This document shows positions 58,766 through 64,000 of a stretch of DNA of 64,000 nucleotides, in pieces (the stretch's first letter is position 1; every line of letters starts with the position of its first letter). Source of the DNA: Nocardia jinanensis (GTDB lineage Bacteria > Actinomycetota > Actinomycetes > Mycobacteriales > Mycobacteriaceae); the NCBI RefSeq assembly GCF_014645735.1, contig NZ_BMMH01000009.1:220901-284900 (forward strand), given 5' to 3'. The translations under genes were made by a program, and so were the position numbers. Under the pieces are notes generated by a model. It had not been told where the DNA came from and did no database searches. It saw only the letters and a list, made by a program, of their open reading frames with translations.

Positions 58766-59785
58766 TCACAGGCCGTGTCCCCGCGAACCGTTCACCGATT
58801 CCGCGAGTTCCGCCTCCTCGGCGGCGGTGAAACCATCACGTCGCGCGGCGACCGCGGTATCGAATTCCTCCTCCACCAGATCGGCGTTGATATGCGCACC
58901 GGCCGTGGCGCCCGCGGCGGCGGCCGGCCCGACCTGCGCGGAGAGATCGGTGACGTTGCCCGCGGCCCAGACCCCCGGCACCTCGGTGCGGCCGGTGGCA
59001 TCGCTGGGGATGTAGCGGCCGAATCCGCCGGGATGCTCGACGGCCGCCAGTCCCAGCCCTTCCAGGAACCCGGAGCGGGCCACCATATGCGTACCCACGG
59101 CGACGACCTCCCTGGCGACAACGGTGCCGTCGGCGAGCTGGATACCGCTGATCCGGTCGTCGGTGATCTCGATCCCGGTCACCTTGCCCGGCACCACCCG
59201 CACGCCGCGGGCGGCGAGACGTTCGGCGGCTTCCGGGGTGGGATCGGGCTGGTCGTGGGTGAAGTACACGACGTCGTCGCTCAGTTGCCGGAACAACTGC
59301 ACCTGGTGCACGGATATCGGCCCGCGGCTCAGCACGGCGATCGCCCGGTCCCGCACCTCCCATCCGTGGCAGTACGGGCAGTGCACCACGTCGCGGCCCC
59401 AGCGTTCCCGCAGTCCGGGGATATCGGGCAGTTCGTCGGTGAGCCCGGTCGTCACCAGCAGCCGCCGGGCCCGGACCGTCCGCCCGTCGGCCAGGGTGAC
59501 TGCGAAACCGTCACCGTCCCGGGTGGCGGCGGTGATCTCCCCGGACACCACCTGACCGCCGTAGCGGCGTACCTCTGCGCGGCCGGTCTCCAAGAGTTCC
59601 GCCGGCGGCATCCCGTCGCGCCCCAGCAGCCCGTGCACGCCCGCGGCGGGCGCGTTGCGCGGCTCGCCCGCGTCGATCACCACCACCGTGCGCCGCGAGC
59701 GAGCCAGCATGAGCGCCCCGTTCAGACCGGCCGCCCCACCACCTGCCACCACCACGTCGTAATCGTTCTCCAGTTGCTCGGTCAC
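58766..59785 (-). CDS. Thioredoxin reductase-like FAD/NAD(P) oxidoreductase
   Basis: The 339-residue protein has FAD loop VVVAGGGAAGLNGALML, redox pair HCPYCHGWE (CxxC), an NAD(P) domain and a late VWAAGNVTD. It resembles low-molecular-weight thioredoxin reductase relatives found beside regulators in actinobacteria. A long C-terminal extension (FDTAVAARRDGFTAAEEAEL) is acidic and helical. GTG 59785 has GGAGG 8 nt upstream. The electron acceptor is unknown; no thioredoxin gene is adjacent. Confidence 0.88.
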   Translation of the reverse strand: MTEQLENDYDVVVAGGGAAGLNGALMLARSRRTVVVIDAGEPRNAPAAGVHGLLGRDGMPPAELLETGRAEVRRYGGQVVSGEITAATRDGDGFAVTLADGRTVRARRLLVTTGLTDELPDIPGLRERWGRDVVHCPYCHGWEVRDRAIAVLSRGPISVHQVQLFRQLSDDVVYFTHDQPDPTPEAAERLAARGVRVVPGKVTGIEITDDRISGIQLADGTVVAREVVAVGTHMVARSGFLEGLGLAAVEHPGGFGRYIPSDATGRTEVPGVWAAGNVTDLSAQVGPAAAAGATAGAHINADLVEEEFDTAVAARRDGFTAAEEAELAESVNGSRGHGL

Positions 59786-59832
59786 CGTGACCACCTCCTC
59801 CGCGCCGACTATCCGCACCTCCGATCGAATTG

Positions 59833-59881
59833 GCAAACAAATTTGCTGAATCAACAAAAAATAGGAGTCGCGAAGCTTCGC
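59833..59881. promoter_or_regulatory. AT-rich divergent promoter region with two palindromes
   Basis: GCAAA-CAAA-TTTGC (59833-59846) and the perfect 12-bp GCGAAGCTTCGC (59870-59881) lie in an unusually A/T-rich stretch between the flavoprotein and the GtrA gene. They are likely promoter/operator elements for the flavoprotein; no cognate regulator is adjacent. Confidence 0.45.
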
Positions 59882-59963
59882 TGTCCAGCCGGGGAACCAC
59901 GTCCGAACTGTGGGTTTGCCGCGCGCTCACCTGCCCGTCACCTGATCCTGCGACGCTGACACC

Positions 59964-60437
59964 GTGCAGGACCTGGCGACGAACGCTGATATGTGGGAGA
60001 TCCGGTTCGCCCGATGGTGCGCGGCGGTGGTCGCGCGGCTGCCCTGGGGTCTGAGCCGGATCGTCGCCCCCACCTTCCTCGGTTTCGCGCTGATCAACGG
60101 TTTCACCTTCGGCGTCGACCTGCTGATCCTCACCGTCCTGCGCAGCGGACTCGGCCTGCCGGGCTGGTTGTCGGTATCGGTCGGCTACAGCTGCGCCTTC
60201 GCGCTGGCGTTCTATCTCAACAGGCGGCTGAACTTCCGCTCCCACGCGCCGGCCGGCCGCCAGGCGGTGGTCTACGCGGTGGTCGTCCTGATCAACTATC
60301 TGGCCTTCATCCTGGGTGTGGGGGCCGGGCTGGCCGCGCTCGGCGTGCAGTACCACGTGTCGCGCCTGCTGGCCGGGGTCTGCGAGGCGGTGTACATGTA
60401 CTCGGCCATGCGCTGGATCGTCTTCCGGCGTCGCTGA
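59964..60437 (+). CDS. GtrA-family membrane protein
   Basis: The 157-residue protein has four hydrophobic segments starting at FLGFALINGFTFGVDLLIL. FYLNRRLNFRSHAP after helix 2 and YMYSAMRWIVFRRR at the end follow GtrA/DPMS_TM patterns. It is probably involved in polyprenyl-phosphate sugar movement at the membrane. It is a second, diverged GtrA in this window (the other is at 39.4 kb). GTG start. No glycosyltransferase partner is adjacent. Confidence 0.85.
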   Translation: MQDLATNADMWEIRFARWCAAVVARLPWGLSRIVAPTFLGFALINGFTFGVDLLILTVLRSGLGLPGWLSVSVGYSCAFALAFYLNRRLNFRSHAPAGRQAVVYAVVVLINYLAFILGVGAGLAALGVQYHVSRLLAGVCEAVYMYSAMRWIVFRRR

Positions 60438-60451
60438 CGTCTACGACCGGA

Positions 60452-61093
60452 TCAGCCGGTGTACAAGCGGGTTTCCTTCCCGTCGCGGACCACCACATCG
60501 GCGTCGGTGAGTGCCCAGTGCGGCGTGCCCGCCGCGGCGAGCCGATTCGCGAGCGCGTTACCCGTGCCCTCGGGGTCGGTGGGCGAATCCAGATGCGGAA
60601 CTATCGGGCGATCGATCACACCGAGGCCCGCCCAGACCGGATCGATACCGCAGGCCGGCTGTACTTCGCCCGGATCGTCGGAGGTCTCCAGGCCGTGCAG
60701 GTCCGGGCTCAGAACACAGGCGCCCGCACTGTAGCCCGCGTACACCAGGGCGTCGGCTTCCAGCAGTTCCGGGAGTATCCGGTCGGCGCCACTGCGGGCG
60801 AACTGGGCACGCAGGACGAAGGTATTGCCCCCGCGTACCCAGACCACCGGGAACCGCGCCAGCCGATCACCCAGTTCCGCCGGGCGGCCGTCATACTCGC
60901 GTAGATCCACCTCCTCCGGGCGGAAGCCGAGTTCGCGCAACGGCACCAGCTCGCTGGTCAGCGCGGCATCGCGAGCCCGCGGCCAGGAGTCGCAGGCATT
61001 GGCGATCACCGCGATCGGGCCCGGTGCGCCGGTCATCGCCGCGAAGACGTCGTAGTGCGCGCCGAACCGGTAGCTCGCCAGGAACAACCGCAT
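60452..61093 (-). CDS. Peptidase E-like (S51) serine hydrolase
   Basis: The 213-residue protein has the class I glutamine-amidotransferase-like fold. VWVRGGNTFVL and the nucleophile elbow YAGYSAGACVLS match peptidase E/cyanophycinase. Peptidase E cleaves dipeptides with N-terminal Asp. The ATG lies one base after the stop of the DinB-fold gene, so both are in one unit. The long upstream frame is the shadow of that gene. Confidence 0.88.
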   Translation of the reverse strand: MRLFLASYRFGAHYDVFAAMTGAPGPIAVIANACDSWPRARDAALTSELVPLRELGFRPEEVDLREYDGRPAELGDRLARFPVVWVRGGNTFVLRAQFARSGADRILPELLEADALVYAGYSAGACVLSPDLHGLETSDDPGEVQPACGIDPVWAGLGVIDRPIVPHLDSPTDPEGTGNALANRLAAAGTPHWALTDADVVVRDGKETRLYTG

Positions 61094-61094
61094 C

Positions 61095-61931
61095 TCAGAT
61101 GGTGAAGGCGAGATTGCGGACAATCCGCCGGCCCAGTTCCGCGTCTCCGCGGAAGGTGATCCGGTCCAGTGCCGATTCGGCGTCCACCCGGCCGCCACCG
61201 AGCCGGATCAGCAGACCGGAGTCCGATTCCACTGTCACGGTGGGTTCCGCACCGGGCGCGTCCACATAGCGGGCGCGATCGCCGACCTCGATGTGCAGAG
61301 TGCGCGCGAGCGGTCCGGTGAGTGCCAGGGTGATCAGCGATCCGGCCGGTGCCGCACCGCGTTTGGCGATAACGCGGGGCAGTGACTTCGCGAATTCGGC
61401 GAAGGCGAGTTCACCCCGGGCGCCCCCCTCGTCGACCCGCTCACCGAGGGCGTCGGCGATATCGAGTTCGTGCATCCAGCAGTCGAACAACCGGACTCGC
61501 ATGAACCGCGCGTAGGGCACTTCGCCCACCGGCGACGGAGTCGGCGCGGACCATGCCGCGTCGTCCATGGCGGCGAGTGCCGCGCGGCGACGGTCGATCA
61601 CCGCGCGGTAGAGGCCGAGTAGTTCTGTGCCCGGGCGGAGTCGCAATCGCTGCACCCAGATCTCGTTGAAGGCGCCGATCTCGTTGCGCACGTGTGGCAG
61701 AGTCTTCACCTCGACATCGGGGGCCTGCCGATCACGTGCCGGGGGTTTGTCGCCGAGCAACATCGATTCGGTACCGATCACATGGCTCAGCACATCGAAC
61801 ACGGTCCACCCCGGCAGCGGTGAGGGTGTGCGCCACCGGTTCTCGTCGAGGCCGGTGACGAGTTCGGCCAGCGCGTCGAACTGCTCGGACAATCGCGCGG
61901 TGAGCTCGGTTCGGTCGAGAGTATCGGTCAC
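61095..61931 (-). CDS. Maleylpyruvate isomerase-like, mycothiol-dependent DinB-fold protein
   Basis: The 278-residue protein has an N-terminal DinB four-helix domain with metal ligands in VLSHVIGTE and CWMHELDIADAL, and a C-terminal MDMPI_C-like domain (GPLARTLHIEVG to LDRITFRGDAEL). Such proteins use mycothiol as cofactor in detoxification or isomerisation. The GTG is set by AAGGAGGAG at 61943-61935, which is part of a repeated leader element. The peptidase E gene follows after one base. Confidence 0.88.
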   Translation of the reverse strand: MTDTLDRTELTARLSEQFDALAELVTGLDENRWRTPSPLPGWTVFDVLSHVIGTESMLLGDKPPARDRQAPDVEVKTLPHVRNEIGAFNEIWVQRLRLRPGTELLGLYRAVIDRRRAALAAMDDAAWSAPTPSPVGEVPYARFMRVRLFDCWMHELDIADALGERVDEGGARGELAFAEFAKSLPRVIAKRGAAPAGSLITLALTGPLARTLHIEVGDRARYVDAPGAEPTVTVESDSGLLIRLGGGRVDAESALDRITFRGDAELGRRIVRNLAFTI

Positions 61932-61933
61932 TT

Positions 61934-61990
61934 GCTCCTCCTTCTGAGCCGGTACATGCGATCCGCGGAGGCCGAAGCGAGGGCGGGTGC
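61934..61990 (-). repeat. Third copy of leader repeat B with Shine-Dalgarno
   Basis: Read on the minus strand it gives CGCTTCGGCCTCCGCGGATC, GCATG, about 14 nt, AGAAGGAGGAGC and then the GTG start. This is the same order as before glpD (CGCTGCGGCCTCCGCGAATC, GTATG, about 12 nt, GAAGGAGGGAC, ATG). The downstream genes are unrelated. Confidence 0.7.
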
Positions 61991-62017
61991 ATGCGATTCG
62001 TGCGAACGGTGATCGGA

Positions 62018-62473
62018 TCAGGCGGTGTCGTCCGCGGACCCGGTCCGGGGGTCCAGGGCGGCCAGATCCGCGCGTAGTGCGGCGGCGACGCGTTCCGGTT
62101 CGCGCGAGCGGCGCAGGACGAGTCCGGTCGCGAACCGGAATTTGTCGCCGTGGCTGCGGGGGATCACGTGCAGGTGGACGTGCGCGACCGTCTGGAACGC
62201 GGCTTTGCCGTCGTTGACCAACAGGTTCGCGCCGTCGGCGGCGAAACCGGGACCCTGTACCGCCCGGGCGATGCGATGGCCGACGCGGAACAGATCCACC
62301 CCGGTTTCGGCATCCAGTTCGGACAGATCGGTGGCATGCCGCTTCGGGATCACCAGGGTGTGCCCACGGGTGATCGGCCGGATATCGAGGAAGGCGGTCA
62401 CGGTGTCGTCCTCGTAGACCCGGTGGGCCGGTGCGGCGCCGGCCACGATCCGGCAGAAAACGCAGTCGCTCAC
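62018..62473 (-). CDS. HIT-family protein
   Basis: The 151-residue protein has an N-terminal CVFCRI zinc-type pair, GHTLVIPKRHATDLSEL, and the histidine triad HVHLHVIPR, typical of Hint-like nucleotide-phosphoramide hydrolases. GTG 62473 begins SDCVFCRI as in homologues. A C-terminal extension of about 30 residues is Arg/Ala-rich. Confidence 0.93.
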   Translation of the reverse strand: MSDCVFCRIVAGAAPAHRVYEDDTVTAFLDIRPITRGHTLVIPKRHATDLSELDAETGVDLFRVGHRIARAVQGPGFAADGANLLVNDGKAAFQTVAHVHLHVIPRSHGDKFRFATGLVLRRSREPERVAAALRADLAALDPRTGSADDTA

Positions 62474-62683
62474 CCGCCGCACTCTACGGCGTAAGGGCGA
62501 GTCGGTCCCGCTGTCGGCCGTTCGGCTTGGCAAACTTTTCAAACTCGCGGGCATGGTTCTGCGGATCTATCCCGTGATCAGGATTTACCGATGCGAAGAT
62601 AACCGCCCGCCGCCTCGGAATGTGACGGGCATCTCAGCTAATCTCACTGCGGCCGATGTACGGTTGCCAGGATTTCGGGCGGT

Positions 62684-62699
62684 GGTGTCCCAGGACACC
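62684..62699. promoter_or_regulatory. Dyad GGTGTCC-CA-GGACACC upstream of pntA
   Basis: A perfect 7-bp inverted repeat 55 nt before the start of the transhydrogenase gene. Possible operator. Confidence 0.45.
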
Positions 62700-62753
62700 T
62701 CCGCCCGGCGCCGTTGATCGGCGGCCGAAACAGTAGGAGAGGGAAGCAGACAA

Positions 62754-63914
62754 GTGGAGACGACACGGGTGGGAGCAGGGGGGGAAGAAACACCGACCGT
62801 GAGCGATTCGTCGCCGCGCGGGGCGCGTGTCGGTGTCGTTCGCGAATCCGCCGCGGGCGAGCGGCGGGTCGCCTTGGTTCCGAAGATCATTCCCACGCTG
62901 GTGAAACAGGGTGTGGAGGTCGTGGTCGAGGCCGGGGCCGGATCTGGCGCGCTCATTCCCGATACCGCCTACGAGGAAGCCGGTGCGACGATCGGAAATC
63001 CCTGGTCGGCCGAGGTGGTCGTCAAGGTGGCCCCGCCCAGCGACGCCGAGGTGGGCAAACTGACTTCCGGGCAGACGCTCATCGGATTCCTCGCCCCGCG
63101 CAACGCCGACAACCAGATCGACGCGCTGAAGAAGGCCGGCGTGCAGGCGTTCGCGGTGGAGTCCATTCCGCGAATCTCGCGCGCCCAGGTGATGGACGCG
63201 CTGTCCTCGCAGGCGAATGTGGCCGGGTACAAGGCAGTACTGCTGGCGGCGTCGGAATCGACCCGCTTCTTCCCCATGCTCACGACCGCGGCCGGAACGG
63301 TGAAACCGGCGACCGTGCTGGTGCTCGGCGTCGGCGTGGCCGGGTTGCAGGCGCTGGCCACCGCGAAACGTCTCGGCGGCCGGACCACCGGTTACGACGT
63401 CCGGCCCGAGGTCGCCGACCAGGTGCGTTCGGTGGGTGCCCAGTGGCTCGATCTCGGGATCGACGCCGCCGGTGAGGGCGGCTACGCCCGCGAACTCACC
63501 GACGAGGAGAAGGACAAACAGCAGCAGGCCCTCGAGGACGCCATCAAGGGTTTCGACGTGGTGATCACGACCGCTCTGGTGCCCGGCCGCCCGGCGCCGC
63601 GACTGGTTACCGCCGATGCGGTGGCCGGTATGAAACCGGGCAGCGTCATCGTCGACCTCGCCGGGGAGACCGGCGGTAACTGTGAACTCACCGAACCCGG
63701 CCAGAACGTGGTCAAGCACGATGTGACGATCTGCTCGCCGCTGAACCTGCCCGCGACGATGCCCGAGCACGCCAGCGAGCTGTACTCGAAGAACATCGCC
63801 GCGCTGCTGGAACTGATGCTCGCCGAGGGCGAACTGAAACCGGATTTCTCCGATCAGGTGCTGGCCGATTCCTGCGTCACCCGTGACGCCGAACCGACAA
63901 CGAAGGCGCAATGA
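62754..63914 (+). CDS. pntAA: NAD(P) transhydrogenase alpha subunit, part 1
   Basis: The 386-residue NAD-binding domain I of proton-translocating transhydrogenase, which exchanges hydride between NADH and NADP+. GVVRESAAGERRVALVPKII opens the family; VLVLGVGVAGLQALATAKRL is the Rossmann NAD loop; YDVRPEVADQV, PGRPAP and VIVDLAGETGGN follow. It is the soluble split form, with the membrane part encoded by the next gene. The GTG at 62754 is used; a GTG at 62799 with a G-rich box is an alternative. The stop overlaps the next ATG as ATGA. Confidence 0.94.
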   Translation: METTRVGAGGEETPTVSDSSPRGARVGVVRESAAGERRVALVPKIIPTLVKQGVEVVVEAGAGSGALIPDTAYEEAGATIGNPWSAEVVVKVAPPSDAEVGKLTSGQTLIGFLAPRNADNQIDALKKAGVQAFAVESIPRISRAQVMDALSSQANVAGYKAVLLAASESTRFFPMLTTAAGTVKPATVLVLGVGVAGLQALATAKRLGGRTTGYDVRPEVADQVRSVGAQWLDLGIDAAGEGGYARELTDEEKDKQQQALEDAIKGFDVVITTALVPGRPAPRLVTADAVAGMKPGSVIVDLAGETGGNCELTEPGQNVVKHDVTICSPLNLPATMPEHASELYSKNIAALLELMLAEGELKPDFSDQVLADSCVTRDAEPTTKAQ

Positions 63915-64000
63915 TGTACACCGAGCTGCTGGCGAATATCGCGATTCTGGTGCTGTCCGGTTTCGTGGGTTTCGCGGTGATCTCCAAGGTTCCCAACACC
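63911..64000 (+). CDS. pntAB: NAD(P) transhydrogenase alpha subunit, membrane part, truncated by window end
   Basis: Thirty codons are visible, starting at the ATG that overlaps the pntAA stop. The sequence (LLANIAILVLSGFVGFAVIS then KVPNT) is the first transmembrane helix of the small membrane subunit PntAb. Most of the gene and the expected pntB lie beyond base 64000. Confidence 0.9.
   Translation, partial: MMYTELLANIAILVLSGFVGFAVISKVPNT

Noticed and set aside
1..64000. tRNA, rRNA and riboswitch genes
   Set aside because: Reading both strands for cloverleaf T-arms and conserved riboswitch cores gave no convincing candidate.

Overview
The window is high-GC DNA (most genes carry G or C in nearly every third codon position), densely packed, with frequent GTG starts and AGGAGG-type ribosome binding sites. 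The gene content points to a mycolic-acid actinomycete, most likely Nocardia or a close relative. The evidence is an AccA3/AccD5/AccE5 acyl-CoA carboxylase with epsilon subunit, a lat-lrpA-pcd lysine catabolism block, a mycothiol-type DinB-fold enzyme and an SseA-Maf-AccE5-AccD5-BirA-PurK-PurE-FadE order that I recall from Mycobacterium tuberculosis (Rv3308 down to Rv3274). The genus is an inference; no rRNA or other marker lies in the window. No tRNA, rRNA, CRISPR array, prophage or insertion sequence was seen.

Layout. 1-6.9 kb holds sugar-phosphate and purine salvage genes (pmmB partial, deoD), an enoyl-CoA isomerase-like gene, an M20 amidohydrolase, a gamma-glutamylcyclotransferase-like gene and lpdA. 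7.2-9.4 kb carries two lineage-type cell-surface proteins. 9.5-14.2 kb has an aminotransferase and the divergent glpK/glpD pair. 14.2-23.6 kb has DNA repair genes (nei, lhr), an orphan ribbon-helix-helix antitoxin-like gene, a histidine phosphatase and a transmembrane Ser/Thr kinase. 23.6-27.2 kb is lysine degradation (lat, lrpA, pcd) with dyad operators. 27.4-35.3 kb is a patatin, accA3, sseA, a SufR-like regulator, maf, accE5 and accD5. 35.3-43.8 kb has a small ORF under a hairpin, birA, a PH-domain membrane protein, a two-component system, gtrA, purKE, a TetR gene and an acyl-CoA dehydrogenase.

43.8-56.6 kb is accessory in character. It holds tandem paralogues of an HTH/Nudix-like family (the first frameshifted), a resolvase-like small protein, a 25-codon membrane peptide, a 30-bp perfect palindrome, a truncated MarR gene abutting a serine-hydrolase remnant, a secreted peptidase, several regulator/enzyme pairs (HxlR-SDR, MerR-Old Yellow Enzyme, TetR-VOC), a broken alpha/beta hydrolase, a Cys-rich protein with an internal repeat, a P-loop protein and an Uma2-like remnant. 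56.6-64 kb returns to housekeeping-type genes: cutA, a GNAT, glcD, a thioredoxin-reductase-like flavoprotein, gtrA, peptidase E, a DinB-fold enzyme, a HIT protein and the start of a pnt transhydrogenase operon.

The most unusual non-coding signal is a family of short repeats. A leader-like unit carrying its own Shine-Dalgarno sits directly before glpD (tandem) and before an unrelated gene at 61.9 kb. Related tandem units of 66-68 bp occur at 5.3 kb and, with a different sequence, at the 3' end of lhr. GC-rich hairpin repeats sit at the 3' ends of two minus-strand genes. All protein functions are from recognition of family motifs by eye; no database search was run.
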